Numbered from the stretch's first letter, positions 16,861-24,317 are shown. The stretch is DNA of 34,625 bases from Hyphomicrobiales bacterium (GCA_900470965.1 UCCS01000129.1:1-34625), one strand, 5' to 3'. The notes: generated from the sequence alone by a model not told the origin. Made by a program: numbers and translations.

Positions 16861-18456
16861 TTATTCGGCGATATCAACGCCGTCGAAGCGGTGGATGCCG
16901 AGCGGATCCATATGGAAGCCCGATACCTTCTTGCTGACCGGGACGAAGACCAGCGAGTGGTCGAGCGGAGCCCAGGGAGCTTCCTTCTTGAAGATTTCCT
17001 GTGCTTCTTCGTAGAACTTCGTGCGGGCAGCAACGTCAGCCGTTTCCTTGGCCTTCGTCATCAGAGCGTCATAGTCCTTGTTGCACCACTGAGCGCGGTT
17101 GTTGCCGCCCACAGCGTCGCAGCCGAGCAGCGTGTCCATGAAGTTGTCCGGGTCGCCGTTGTCGCCGGTCCAGCCGATGATGACAGCGCCATCGCGCTTC
17201 ACGTCGGAGGAGAGCTTCAGGTATTCGGCCCATTCATGGGTGACGATCTCGACCTTGACGCCGACCTTGGCAAAGTCTGCCTGCATCAGTTCGGCGGCGC
17301 GGCGAGCGTTCAACATGTACGGACGCGAAACCGGCATTGCCCAGATCTTCATCGACAGATCCTTGACGCCAGCGGCTGCGAGAGCCTTCTTGGCGCCTTC
17401 CGGATCGTACTTGTCGTCCTGGATCTTGTCGTTATAGGACCACATTGTCGGCGGGATCGGGTTCTTGGCAACCTGGGCAGCGCCCTGGAAGACGGCGTCG
17501 ATGATCGCCTGCTTGTTGATCGCCATGTTCAGCGCGCGGCGGACTTCCGGCTTGTCGAACGGAGCCTGCTGGGTGTTGTAGGCGAGGAAGCCGACGTTCA
17601 GGCCAGCCTGTTCCATGACCGTGAGGTTCGGATCCTTCTTGAGCTCGGCAACGTCAGCAGCATTCGGATACGGGACGAGGTGGCACTCGCCGGCCTTCAG
17701 CTTCTGGGCGCGGACAGCGGCGTCCGGGGTGATCGCGAAGACGAGATCGTCGATCTTTTCCTTGCCCTTGAAGTAGGTTTCGTTGGCCTTGTAGCGGATG
17801 ACGGCATCCGTCTGATAGGCAACGAAGGTGTACGGGCCGGTGCCGAGCGGCTGCTGGTTCAGCTGGGCCATCTTGCCGTCAGCGGCGAGCTTGTCGGCAT
17901 ATTCCTTGGAAACGACGGATGCGAAGTCCATCGCGAGGTCGGCCAGGAACGGAGCTTCCGGATGGTTCAGCGTGAACTTGACGGTCAGATCGTCAACCTT
18001 CTCGACCGACTTGATGAGGTCAGGGAAGCCCATGCCGGCGGCATATTCGTAAGAACCGCCTTCGACATACTTGTTCCACGGATTGTCCGACTTGATCTGG
18101 CGCTCGAACGAGAAAACCACGTCGTCGGCGGTGAGATCACGCGAGGGGGTGAAGAAATCGGTGGTCTGGAACTTCACGCCGGGATGCAGCTTGAAGGTAT
18201 ATTCCTTGCCATCGGGGGAAACCGTCCAGCTGTCGGCAACACCCGGCTCGATCTCCGTACCGCCATGCTTGAATTCAACGAGGCGGCTGTAGACCGTACG
18301 TGAAGACGCATCGAAGGTCGTGCCTGACGTGTAGAGGCTCGGATCGAAGCCTTCCGGCGATCCTTCGGCGCAATAGACAAGCGTCTTGGAATACGCGGCG
18401 GTGGCCATGACCGAAGCCAGGGCTGTCGCTGCGAGCAGGACAGAGAACTTTTTCAT
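16861..18456 (-). CDS. dppA: Dipeptide ABC transporter periplasmic binding protein DppA
   Basis: Solute-binding protein of the SBP_bac_5 family, 531 residues. The signal peptide MKKFSVLLAATALASVMATA is cleaved near AYS|KT. The mature start, KTLVYCAEGSPEGFDPSLYT, is typical of DppA/heme-binding DppA proteins. The cluster signature SRTVYSRLVEFKHGGTEIEP, then GVADSW, and the mid-domain PFDKPEVRRALNMAINKQAI motif are present, and the pair of Cys in LLGCDAVGGNNRAQWCNKDY could form a disulfide. It is the first gene of dppABCDF. GGGAAA lies about 8 bases before the ATG. Binding of dipeptides and aminolevulinate is known for the R. leguminosarum orthologue; haem binding is known in E. coli. Confidence 0.95.
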   Translation of the reverse strand: MKKFSVLLAATALASVMATAAYSKTLVYCAEGSPEGFDPSLYTSGTTFDASSRTVYSRLVEFKHGGTEIEPGVADSWTVSPDGKEYTFKLHPGVKFQTTDFFTPSRDLTADDVVFSFERQIKSDNPWNKYVEGGSYEYAAGMGFPDLIKSVEKVDDLTVKFTLNHPEAPFLADLAMDFASVVSKEYADKLAADGKMAQLNQQPLGTGPYTFVAYQTDAVIRYKANETYFKGKEKIDDLVFAITPDAAVRAQKLKAGECHLVPYPNAADVAELKKDPNLTVMEQAGLNVGFLAYNTQQAPFDKPEVRRALNMAINKQAIIDAVFQGAAQVAKNPIPPTMWSYNDKIQDDKYDPEGAKKALAAAGVKDLSMKIWAMPVSRPYMLNARRAAELMQADFAKVGVKVEIVTHEWAEYLKLSSDVKRDGAVIIGWTGDNGDPDNFMDTLLGCDAVGGNNRAQWCNKDYDALMTKAKETADVAARTKFYEEAQEIFKKEAPWAPLDHSLVFVPVSKKVSGFHMDPLGIHRFDGVDIAE

Positions 18457-18748
18457 GATATCGTTTCCCAGGTTTGTTCTTTTTTGATCTTTAGAGATCG
18501 GGCGCTCATTACCCCGATCAGCGGGCCGATGGAACGATATTTATTTGCTGAACGCAACGGCATCCGCAGAAAATTTTTCCAGAAAAGCAATTTTAGAAAT
18601 TTTCGGTCAAAAATAGGCCAAAATTTGCAAGATTGAGACACGTTCAACCGCATTTTTGTCGCTTTTGGTACAATTTGGCGTCGCGGAAGGCGTTGAGAAC
18701 GGTTTCAACGGGCTCTGATATATCAACAATCCGTGAGTGCAAATGAAA
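18457..18748 (-). promoter_or_regulatory. dppA upstream region and long leader
   Basis: The 347-bp gap between rirA and dppA has no convincing gene. It is AT-rich compared with its surroundings and contains an imperfect dyad around 18587-18625 (AAATTTTGGCC facing GACCGAAAATTT on the minus strand), a plausible operator or promoter area for dppA. I could not fix a -35/-10 pair. The RirA terminator occupies the far end (18749-18777). Confidence 0.4.
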
Positions 18749-18777
18749 AACCACGGCTATCGAAAACAGCCGTGGTT
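18749..18777 (-). terminator. Rho-independent terminator of rirA
   Basis: A perfect 10-bp stem (AACCACGGCT with AGCCGTGGTT, 18749-18758 and 18768-18777, 9-base loop) is followed on the minus strand by a T-rich tract. It begins 27 bases after the rirA stop codon. Confidence 0.85.
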
Positions 18778-18803
18778 CATGACGATATCAGAATATTCAA
18801 GTA

Positions 18804-19283
18804 TCAGGCGGCCGGTGCCGGAACGACGGGCTTGCGATAGTGCTGTTCGCCGGTGAGGCCCAGCAGAAAGTTGATCTGCGGCCGCGCCTTTACCAGGTCA
18901 TCGATCGAATATTCGGTCAGCACGTCGAAGAAGGCGTTCAGCGCCTTACGCAGCGCCGAATTCAGGCCGCAGCTATCGACCAGCGGGCACTCGACCACGC
19001 CATCTTCAAAGCATTCCGCCATGGCGAAGCTGTCTTCGGTGACCCTTACCACATCAAAAAGGCTGATATCAGTCGCCGGCTTGCCAAGGCGCACACCGCC
19101 GTTGCGGCCGCGCACCGTCTCCACAAGGCCCGCCTTGTTGAGAGGCTGCAGAATCTTGAAAAGGAAGAGCTCGGAAACACCGTATGCCCTGGCAATCTCC
19201 GGAATCCGGCTCAAATGTCCTTCATTGGCTGCACAATACATCAACATGCGAACCGCATAGTTGGTCTGCTTCGTCAACCGCAT
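18804..19283 (-). CDS. rirA: Rhizobial iron regulator RirA (Rrf2 family)
   Basis: Iron-sulfur-cluster transcription factor that represses iron-uptake genes when iron is sufficient. The 159-residue protein opens with MRLTKQTNYAVRMLMYCAAN, the start I know from Rhizobium RirA. An Rrf2 winged helix follows (IPEIARAYGVSELFLFKILQ, NKAGLVETVRGRNGGVRLG). The three cluster ligands are Cys91, Cys99 and Cys105 (AECFEDGVVECPLVDSC). The tail is shorter and more Pro/Ala-rich than the core. AGGAG lies 7 bases upstream of the ATG. It is flanked by dppABCDF downstream and mmsA upstream, both on the same strand but each separated by a terminator. Confidence 0.95.
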   Translation of the reverse strand: MRLTKQTNYAVRMLMYCAANEGHLSRIPEIARAYGVSELFLFKILQPLNKAGLVETVRGRNGGVRLGKPATDISLFDVVRVTEDSFAMAECFEDGVVECPLVDSCGLNSALRKALNAFFDVLTEYSIDDLVKARPQINFLLGLTGEQHYRKPVVPAPAA

Positions 19284-19311
19284 GCCGATCTCCTAAATCA
19301 TTCGTGAACCG

Positions 19312-19340
19312 TATATAGTGGCTTTCACAGTTTTGAACAA
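19312..19340 (-). promoter_or_regulatory. Probable rirA promoter
   Basis: On the minus strand TTGTTC (19335-19340) and TATATA (19312-19317) are spaced by exactly 17 bases and lie about 30 bases before the rirA start codon, a good sigma-70 fit. Confidence 0.6.
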
Positions 19341-19350
19341 TTCCAAAATA

Positions 19351-19365
19351 TGAAATTCACATTCA
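19351..19365. promoter_or_regulatory. Candidate IRO-box (TGA-N9-TCA) upstream of rirA
   Basis: TGA at 19351-19353 and TCA at 19363-19365 are separated by 9 bases, the reported IRO-box pattern for RirA-controlled promoters in R. leguminosarum. It lies 10 bp beyond the -35. The match covers only six fixed bases, so chance is a real possibility. Confidence 0.35.
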
Positions 19366-19402
19366 CGTTTCCCGCGACTGCTCGCCGCAGCGTTTGAAAC
19401 GA

Positions 19403-19427
19403 AAACGGGCCCTTCCCGGGCCCGTTT
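19403..19427 (-). terminator. Rho-independent terminator of mmsA
   Basis: A perfect 10-bp GC-rich stem (AAACGGGCCC at 19403-19412 with GGGCCCGTTT at 19418-19427, 5-base loop) is followed on the minus strand by TTTTCGTTT. It starts 22 bases after the mmsA stop. Confidence 0.88.
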
Positions 19428-19448
19428 CCAAATGCGATGGCTTTCGCG

Positions 19449-20945
19449 TCACTTCATCGTCGGCATGACGAATTCGGCGCCGCCCTTGATGCCGGATGGC
19501 CAGCGGGCGGTCACGGTCTTGGTCCGGGTCCAGAACTTGATCGAATCCGTGCCATGCTGGTTGAGGTCGCCGAAGCTCGAAGCCTTCCAGCCGCCGAAGG
19601 AGTGGTAGGCGAGCGGCACTGGGATCGGAACATTGATGCCGATCATGCCGATGTTGATGCGGGAGGCGAAGTCGCGGGCAGCGTCGCCGTCGCGGGTGTA
19701 GATCGCGACGCCGTTGCCGTATTCATGCTTCATCGGCAGGGAGAGCGCTTCTTCATAGCTGTGGGCGCGAACGACGGACAGAACCGGCCCGAAGATCTCG
19801 GTCTTGTAGATTTCCATCTCGGGCGTGACGTTGTCGAACAGGCAGCCGCCGACGAAATAGCCGTCCTCATAACCTTGCAGCTTGAAATCGCGGCCATCGA
19901 CGACAAGCTTTGCGCCCTCTTCGATACCCTTGTTGATCAGACCCTGGATGCGGTTATAGGCATCCTTGGTGACAACAGGGCCCATGTCTGCCTTATCGTC
20001 GGTGTAAGGACCGATGCGCAGGGATTCGATCTTCGGGATCAGCTTCTCGACGAGGCGGTTCGCTGTTTCCTCGCCGACCGGCACGGCAACCGAGACGGCC
20101 ATGCAGCGCTCGCCAGCCGAACCGTAGCCCGCACCCATCAGCGCGTTGACGGCCTGGTCCATATCGGCATCCGGCATGATGATCATGTGGTTCTTGGCGC
20201 CGCCGAAGCACTGGGCGCGCTTGCCGTTCATCGCAGCCGTCCCGTAGACGTAGCGGGCAATCGGCGTGGAGCCGACGAAGGAGACGGCGCCGATATCGGG
20301 ATCGGTGAGGATCGCATCGACGGCCGTCTTGTCGCCGTTGACGACGTTCAGGATGCCGGCCGGCAGACCGGCCTCGATCATCAGTTCGGCAAGGCGGATC
20401 GGAAGGGACGGATCGCGCTCGGAGGGCTTCAGGATGAAGGCGTTGCCGCAGGCGATTGCCGGGGCAAACATCCACATCGGGATCATGCCCGGAAAGTTGA
20501 AAGGCGTGATGCCGGCGCCGATGCCGACGGGCTGGCGGATCGAATACATATCGATCGCCGGGCCGGCGCCTTCCGTGAATTCACCCTTGGCAAGATGCGG
20601 GATGCCGCAGACGAATTCGCAGACTTCGAGGCCGCGGATGACATCACCCTTGGAATCCTCGACCGTCTTCCCGTGCTCGCTGGAAAGCAGCGTCGCAAGC
20701 TCATCCATGTGCTGGTTCAGGAGATCGACGAACTTAAAGAAGACGCGCGCGCGGCGCTGCGGGTTGGTGGCCGCCCATTTCGGCTGCGCGGCCTTGGCGT
20801 TTTCGACGGCGGCGCGCAGTTCCACGACGCTTGCAAGCGCAACCTTTGCCTGCACTTCGCCGGTCGCCGGGTTGAAGACGTCGCTGGTGCGGCCGCTGGT
20901 GCCGGCGACCTTCTTGCCGCCGATGAAATGACCAATCTCACGCAT
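19449..20945 (-). CDS. mmsA: Methylmalonate-semialdehyde dehydrogenase (CoA-acylating)
   Basis: NAD-dependent enzyme converting methylmalonate semialdehyde to propionyl-CoA, or malonate semialdehyde to acetyl-CoA, in valine and myo-inositol breakdown (EC 1.2.1.27; also called iolA). 498 residues. Family marks include GITPFNFPGMIPMWMFAPAI, CFGGAKNHMIIMPDAD (replacing the general-base Glu of ordinary aldehyde dehydrogenases) and catalytic Cys281 in GSAGERCMAVSVAV. The C-terminal substrate loop is NVPIPVPLAYHSFGGWKAS. AGGAGG at 20953-20958 stands 7 bases before the ATG. It is divergent from the ABM/LysR pair, whose regulator is its likely controller. No iol or mms neighbours are present. Confidence 0.95.
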   Translation of the reverse strand: MREIGHFIGGKKVAGTSGRTSDVFNPATGEVQAKVALASVVELRAAVENAKAAQPKWAATNPQRRARVFFKFVDLLNQHMDELATLLSSEHGKTVEDSKGDVIRGLEVCEFVCGIPHLAKGEFTEGAGPAIDMYSIRQPVGIGAGITPFNFPGMIPMWMFAPAIACGNAFILKPSERDPSLPIRLAELMIEAGLPAGILNVVNGDKTAVDAILTDPDIGAVSFVGSTPIARYVYGTAAMNGKRAQCFGGAKNHMIIMPDADMDQAVNALMGAGYGSAGERCMAVSVAVPVGEETANRLVEKLIPKIESLRIGPYTDDKADMGPVVTKDAYNRIQGLINKGIEEGAKLVVDGRDFKLQGYEDGYFVGGCLFDNVTPEMEIYKTEIFGPVLSVVRAHSYEEALSLPMKHEYGNGVAIYTRDGDAARDFASRINIGMIGINVPIPVPLAYHSFGGWKASSFGDLNQHGTDSIKFWTRTKTVTARWPSGIKGGAEFVMPTMK

Positions 20946-21009
20946 GGGTGTTCCTCCTGATCTTTTGGATAACGCAACAATCGCACTTCAATTTGCACAA
21001 ATCAATGCG

Positions 21010-21042
21010 CTATAATAAGCAACCGTTGTGCGTATATTATAG
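21010..21042. promoter_or_regulatory. Inverted repeat in the mmsA/LysR divergent region
   Basis: CTATAATA (21010-21017) and TATTATAG (21035-21042) are perfect inverted arms 17 bases apart, each holding a -10-like TATAAT on opposite strands. The dyad is placed between divergent mmsA and the ABM-LysR pair, where a LysR-type regulator would bind, so I call it a candidate operator/overlapping promoter site. Confidence 0.5.
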
Positions 21043-21118
21043 TTCGACCGCAGTGGCCGGTGTTCCTGATTCAAAACTTGGCACGGCACGCGGACAAGTC
21101 AAAGGGAAGGCCTAAGCG

Positions 21119-21433
21119 ATGAGCAGGAAACCTGTCGTCAGAATGGCGGAACTGGAGATCGATCCAGCCACGCTCGAAGCTTATCGCGCGCTGCTGACCG
21201 AGGAAATCGAAGCATCCGTCGCGCTGGAAGACGGTGTCCTTTCCCTGAATGCCGTTTCCATCAGGGACCATCCGAACAAGGTCCGTATCCTTGAGGTCTA
21301 CGCCAACAGGGAAGCATACGACGCTCATCTGCAGACGCCGCATTTCCTTAAGTACAAAACCGAGACATCAGGCATGGTGACAGCGCTGACGCTCATCGAC
21401 GTCGATCCGATTGCGATGCGTTCAAAGCTATGA
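21119..21433 (+). CDS. ABM-domain (antibiotic biosynthesis monooxygenase-like) protein
   Basis: 104-residue ferredoxin-like-fold protein of the ABM/quinol monooxygenase family. VRMAELEIDPATLEAYRALL forms strand 1 and helix 1. SVALEDGVLSLNAVSIRDHP and VRILEVYANREAYDAHLQTP complete the module, with HFLKYK as the conserved C-terminal helix start. Such proteins are cofactor-free oxygenases or small-aldehyde/quinone handling enzymes, usually dimers. AAGGGAAGG lies 8 bases upstream. The stop overlaps the LysR start by four bases (21430-21433), so the two are coupled. The natural substrate is not readable. Confidence 0.85.
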   Translation: MSRKPVVRMAELEIDPATLEAYRALLTEEIEASVALEDGVLSLNAVSIRDHPNKVRILEVYANREAYDAHLQTPHFLKYKTETSGMVTALTLIDVDPIAMRSKL

Positions 21434-22311
21434 ACTGGGATGACGTTCGCATTTTCCTGGCCGTCGCCCGCACAGGGCAGATCCTCGCTGCGTCAAAGAG
21501 GCTGGGGCTCAATCACGCCACACTTTCGCGCCGGCTGACCTCACTCGAAGAGGCGCTGAAGACGCGGCTTTTCATACGCCGGACGAATGGCTGCGAGCTG
21601 ACCGCCGAAGGCGCCGTCTTCCTTGTCTCGGCTGAGCGAATGGAAACGGAGATGCTTGCAGCACAGGCCAATCTCGGCCACACCGATACGGCCATTGCCG
21701 GAACGGTGCGCGTCGGCGCGCCCGATGGGTTCGGTGTTTCCTTTCTTGCGCCGCGCATGGGCCGGCTGATCGAACGCCATCCGGAACTGAAGATCCAGCT
21801 CGTGCCGGTGCCGCGTTCCTTCTCGCTATCGCAGCGCGAGGCGGATATCGCCATCACGCTGGAGCGTCCGGAACAGGGACGGCTCGTCTCGTCCAAGCTG
21901 ACCGACTATACGCTCGGTCTCTACGCGTCGCGGGATTATCTGGCGCAGCATGGAAAGCCCGAAGATGTCGATGCCTTGAAGGCTCATCCGCGCATCGGCT
22001 ATGTCGAAGACCTGATCTTCACTGCCTCCCTGAATTTCTCTGGCGAGGTGATGCGCAGCTGGGATGCGGGGTTCGAGATCTCGACGGCGATCGGCCAGAC
22101 CGAGGCCGTGCGTTCCGGCGCCGGCATCGGCATCCTGCACGACTATATCGCCCGGCAATACCAGGAACTGGTACGCATCCTGCCGGAGGTTTCCATCCGC
22201 CGCGCCTACTGGACGACCTACCACGAAAGTGCGCGCGATCTGGTGCGCGTGCGCAGCGTCATCGATTTCCTGCAGGAACTCGTCGACGGGGAAAGGCAGA
22301 TCTTCCTGTAA
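21430..22311 (+). CDS. LysR-family transcriptional regulator
   Basis: 293-residue LTTR. The N-terminal winged helix is MNWDDVRIFLAVARTGQILA, then ASKRLGLNHATLSRRLTSLE, with EALKTRLFIRRTNGCELTAEG completing the wing. A linker helix and a periplasmic-binding-like effector domain follow (TVRVGAPDGFGVSFLAPRMG, then the second lobe to about residue 285). The opening MNWDDVRIFLAVA is the form common among rhizobial LTTRs. It is translated with the ABM protein and divergent from mmsA, which suggests control of mmsA and/or its own operon (inference). The transcript ends at palindrome copy C. Confidence 0.93.
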   Translation: MNWDDVRIFLAVARTGQILAASKRLGLNHATLSRRLTSLEEALKTRLFIRRTNGCELTAEGAVFLVSAERMETEMLAAQANLGHTDTAIAGTVRVGAPDGFGVSFLAPRMGRLIERHPELKIQLVPVPRSFSLSQREADIAITLERPEQGRLVSSKLTDYTLGLYASRDYLAQHGKPEDVDALKAHPRIGYVEDLIFTASLNFSGEVMRSWDAGFEISTAIGQTEAVRSGAGIGILHDYIARQYQELVRILPEVSIRRAYWTTYHESARDLVRVRSVIDFLQELVDGERQIFL

Positions 22312-22325
22312 TACATATGTTTTGC

Positions 22326-22369
22326 GCAATTCCGGACACAAAACCGCTGCACACTTTTGCTGGAATTGC
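22326..22369. repeat. Dispersed rhizobial palindrome, copy C
   Basis: Arms GCAATTCC (22326-22333) and GGAATTGC (22362-22369) are perfect, with the shared core between them. It lies 14 bp after the LysR stop and 1 bp before the stop of the small proline-rich gene on the other strand, so it could end both transcripts. Confidence 0.88.
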
Positions 22370-22370
22370 T

Positions 22371-22529
22371 CTAGAGATGCTTTGCCGGTTCCTCGTCCTC
22401 ATCAGGGTTGGGAAGCGGCGTTTCATCCGGCAGGCGATCCGGTTCCGGTTCCTTGACCGGCGGCTCCGGCTTCCAGCCCGGTGAAGGCATAGGCGGCTGG
22501 TCGGGAATAGGTTCGTTCGGAACTGACAT
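22371..22529 (-). CDS. Small acidic proline-rich protein (52 aa)
   Basis: 52-residue reading frame that begins MSVPNEPIPDQPPMPSPGW and ends DEDEEPAKHL. About a third of the residues are Pro and roughly another third Asp/Glu, so the product is expected to be unfolded and soluble. AAGGAG lies 7 bases before the ATG, a strong ribosome-binding site, which with the sensible codon use makes it a credible gene despite its size. It sits 30 bp downstream of the DUF4174 gene on the same strand and may be co-transcribed. I know no function for this type of protein. Confidence 0.7.
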   Translation of the reverse strand: MSVPNEPIPDQPPMPSPGWKPEPPVKEPEPDRLPDETPLPNPDEDEEPAKHL

Positions 22530-22559
22530 GGCCGGCTCCTTTACGATTTCGATATTGGA

Positions 22560-22997
22560 TTATTTGTTGTGCCTGACGGTTTCGGCAGCGCGCACCGGCA
22601 TGCTGTCGATGATGGCGAAAAGTTCGTCCGATGTGATCGGCTCACTGGCCTTCAGCTTCACGGTGCCATCCTTGCCAAGCAGGAAGGCGGCAAATTCGCC
22701 TGTGTCAGGCATGTCCAGTTCCCGCCGGAGCGCCTCGCCGTCCAGCCCGTCGCCGCTTCCGAAGAGCGGCTTTATGCTGGATCCGGTAAGCTTGAGAATG
22801 ACCATATCCCGCTCCTCAAGAGCGGCGCGATCGGCAAGCAACTGGTTTTCCTGGCGGGCTGCGCGGAAATTGTCCTGGTCGGCAATCACAATGAAGACGC
22901 GGTTCTTCCACTGGAACTGTTCGAGACTGGCGACAGCGGCGTAAGCTGCATTCGTCTCATCGATCTTCGTTGCGCCGTAAAGAAGGGTCTTGGACAT
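22560..22997 (-). CDS. DUF4174-family protein
   Basis: 145 residues from the ATG at 22997. GGGAG is 7 bases upstream of it, whereas for the ATG at 23003 it would be too close. The DUF4174 layout is visible: NRVFIVIADQDN, then ERDMVILKLTGSS, LDGEALRRELDMPDTGEFAA, FLLGKDGTVKLKASEPITSD and FAIIDSMPVRAAE. The fold resembles a thioredoxin/peroxiredoxin-like domain without CxxC. Members are often exported, but this one has no signal peptide and appears cytoplasmic. Function unknown. It lies between the small proline-rich gene and the XRE gene, and is separated from the latter by hairpins. Confidence 0.85.
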   Translation of the reverse strand: MSKTLLYGATKIDETNAAYAAVASLEQFQWKNRVFIVIADQDNFRAARQENQLLADRAALEERDMVILKLTGSSIKPLFGSGDGLDGEALRRELDMPDTGEFAAFLLGKDGTVKLKASEPITSDELFAIIDSMPVRAAETVRHNK

Positions 22998-23051
22998 ACA
23001 CATACTCCCGTCGACCGTTGAACGGCGCGGGAGCGCAAGAGTTCCAATCAT

Positions 23052-23097
23052 GTCCCTTAAAAGGGGACGACGGCCGATCAGAAAATGCTGATCGGCC
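23052..23097 (-). terminator. Terminator-like hairpins after the XRE gene
   Basis: A perfect 10-bp stem GGCCGATCAG (23072-23081) with CTGATCGGCC (23088-23097), loop of 6, starts 12 bases after the XRE stop on the minus strand. A second smaller GTCCC/GGGAC stem follows at about 23052-23068. T content is low, so termination may be partial. Confidence 0.6.
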
Positions 23098-23108
23098 TTG
23101 TCGCCTCA

Positions 23109-23348
23109 TCAGATATGCAAAAAGGCAGAAACTGGAACCTGCAGTGCTGCAGCAATACGCCTCAGCTTTGCCGGATCGGCGCTTTCACCATTTTCGATTT
23201 CGAGGATTTCCCCATTGGCCAGACCGCAGGTGACTGCGAGGTCTTCAATGCTGTAGCCAACCGCACTGCGTGCGTCCTTAACCGCAGCTGCCACGTCAAT
23301 CGGGGAAACAGCGGTCGATTCCTCTATATTCTGAACAGAAATGGACAT
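23109..23348 (-). CDS. Small XRE-type helix-turn-helix regulator
   Basis: 79-residue DNA-binding protein from the ATG at 23348, with AAGGAGA 5 bases upstream; the frame is open back to 23450 but without a ribosome site. The HTH_3 domain fills the second half: VKDARSAVGYSIEDLAVTCG, LANGEILEIENGESADPAKL, RRIAAALQVPVSAFLHI. The N-terminal 25 residues are Ser/Val/Glu rich and may be flexible. No toxin partner is adjacent, so it is more likely a stand-alone regulator than an antitoxin. Target unknown. Confidence 0.85.
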   Translation of the reverse strand: MSISVQNIEESTAVSPIDVAAAVKDARSAVGYSIEDLAVTCGLANGEILEIENGESADPAKLRRIAAALQVPVSAFLHI

Positions 23349-23572
23349 CAAATTCTCCTTAATGCCTCGGTGGACTGTCCCTACCCCCAGGCGGCAAGCC
23401 GCCAGCATTTCGCAACGCAACGAAGACATTGGGCAATTGCTGCATCGCACCGCACATAAATAGGTAAACTAATGTTAACGGCAATAGCAAAATGCGAGCA
23501 GGCATCATTTTGACATCAAAAAGCGCTGATGCCGTGCATTGCCGAACAGGAAGACCAACTTATGGGAGAGAA

Positions 23573-23649
23573 TGGTACGGTTGGGGGGTCTCGAACCTCC
23601 GACCTCAGGTGCCACAAACCTGCGCTCTAACCAACTGAGCTACAACCGC
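23573..23649 (-). tRNA. tRNA-His (anticodon GTG)
   Basis: The anticodon stem CAGGT/ACCTG encloses the loop TTGTGGC with anticodon GTG. The acceptor is GCGGTTG with CAACCGT, giving a G1-U72 wobble. The discriminator is A73 and CCA is encoded (23573-23575). The base before G1 is T, so the universal G-1 of tRNA-His is absent, as described for many alphaproteobacteria. The T stem shows one A-C mismatch by eye. Confidence 0.95.
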
Positions 23650-23731
23650 ACAATGTCACGCACGGCGCGACGGGGGTCACATACGGGGACTTGAACTTTT
23701 ATTCAAGCCCCGATTTGCGCTCAATATACAA

Positions 23732-23758
23732 AAAGGCTGAACATGCGGTCCAGCCTTT
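23732..23758 (-). terminator. Terminator of the phasin gene
   Basis: An 8-bp stem AAAGGCTG (23732-23739) with CAGCCTTT (23751-23758), 11-base loop, is followed by further T on the minus strand. It begins 22 bases after the phasin stop. Confidence 0.75.
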
Positions 23759-23780
23759 ATTATCTATCGAGCCTGGTAGA

Positions 23781-24230
23781 TCAGGCAACCTTGAAGGATG
23801 CCATGGCCTTTTCAGCGGCTTCCTTGGAAGGCTTTGCAACCTTTTCGGCAACCTGCTTGGTGGTTTCCTGCAGCGACTTCGCCTGCTCGACGGTCAGTTC
23901 AGCCTGCTTGCGGAAGAAGGAGGTCTGCAGCTCGAAGAATTCGGCGACGGACTTGACGCCGAGAAGCGCTTCCATGTGCGAGAGCGAGCTTTCAGCATTG
24001 ACGCGGAGCGCGTCGATCGCCTTAAGGCCGATTTCAACGCTGCCAGCCTGTGCGGTCTGGACCGTTGCTTCCAGCGTCTTGCCGGCTTCTTCGCCTGCGG
24101 ACTTCAGCTTGGCATAGGCTTCCTTGGACTGCTGAGCACCCTTTTCGGCGAAGTCACGGAAAGACTCGGCCAGCTTGCTCGGGTCGAAAGAGGCAATTGA
24201 AAAAACGTCGTCGGTCTTTATGGTAGCCAT
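23781..24230 (-). CDS. Phasin family protein (PHB granule-associated)
   Basis: 149-residue amphipathic helical protein of the Phasin_2 type, which coats polyhydroxybutyrate granules. It is almost all helix, rich in Ala, Lys, Glu and Gln, without Cys or Trp. FDPSKLAESFRDFAEKGAQQ and SKEAYAKLKSAGEEAGKTLE are followed by the core IGLKAIDALRVNAESSLSHM, then EALLGVKSVAEFFELQTSFF and RKQAELTVEQAKSLQETTKQ. The C-terminus is a Lys/Ala tail (KPSKEAAEKAMASFKVA). It is transcribed from a good promoter with operator-like dyads (24289-24337). Rhizobia usually have two phasins; I cannot say which this is. Confidence 0.92.
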   Translation of the reverse strand: MATIKTDDVFSIASFDPSKLAESFRDFAEKGAQQSKEAYAKLKSAGEEAGKTLEATVQTAQAGSVEIGLKAIDALRVNAESSLSHMEALLGVKSVAEFFELQTSFFRKQAELTVEQAKSLQETTKQVAEKVAKPSKEAAEKAMASFKVA

Positions 24231-24288
24231 CGGATCGTGTTCCTCTAAGATGGGCAGATCTTGTGCCCGCGATAAATCGGATAATTCT

Positions 24289-24317
24289 TATATAGGGCAT
24301 TTTATTGTGCATTGCAA
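24289..24317 (-). promoter_or_regulatory. Phasin gene promoter
   Basis: On the minus strand TTGCAA (24312-24317) and TATATA (24289-24294) are spaced by exactly 17 bases, about 58 bases before the phasin ATG. The -35 lies inside a TGC-N3-GCA dyad. Confidence 0.65.

Noticed and set aside
16642..18303. 553-codon open frame on the plus strand
   Set aside because: It is antisense to dppA and part of dppB, has no recognisable domain and arises from GC-rich codon use in the real genes.
19437..20960. 507-codon open frame on the plus strand
   Set aside because: It is the antisense shadow of mmsA; the product is a low-complexity Asp/Gly/Arg/His-rich sequence without family motifs.
23109..23348. XRE protein as an antitoxin with DUF4174 as toxin
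   Set aside because: The genes are separated by about 110 bp with strong hairpins, and DUF4174 does not resemble a known toxin.
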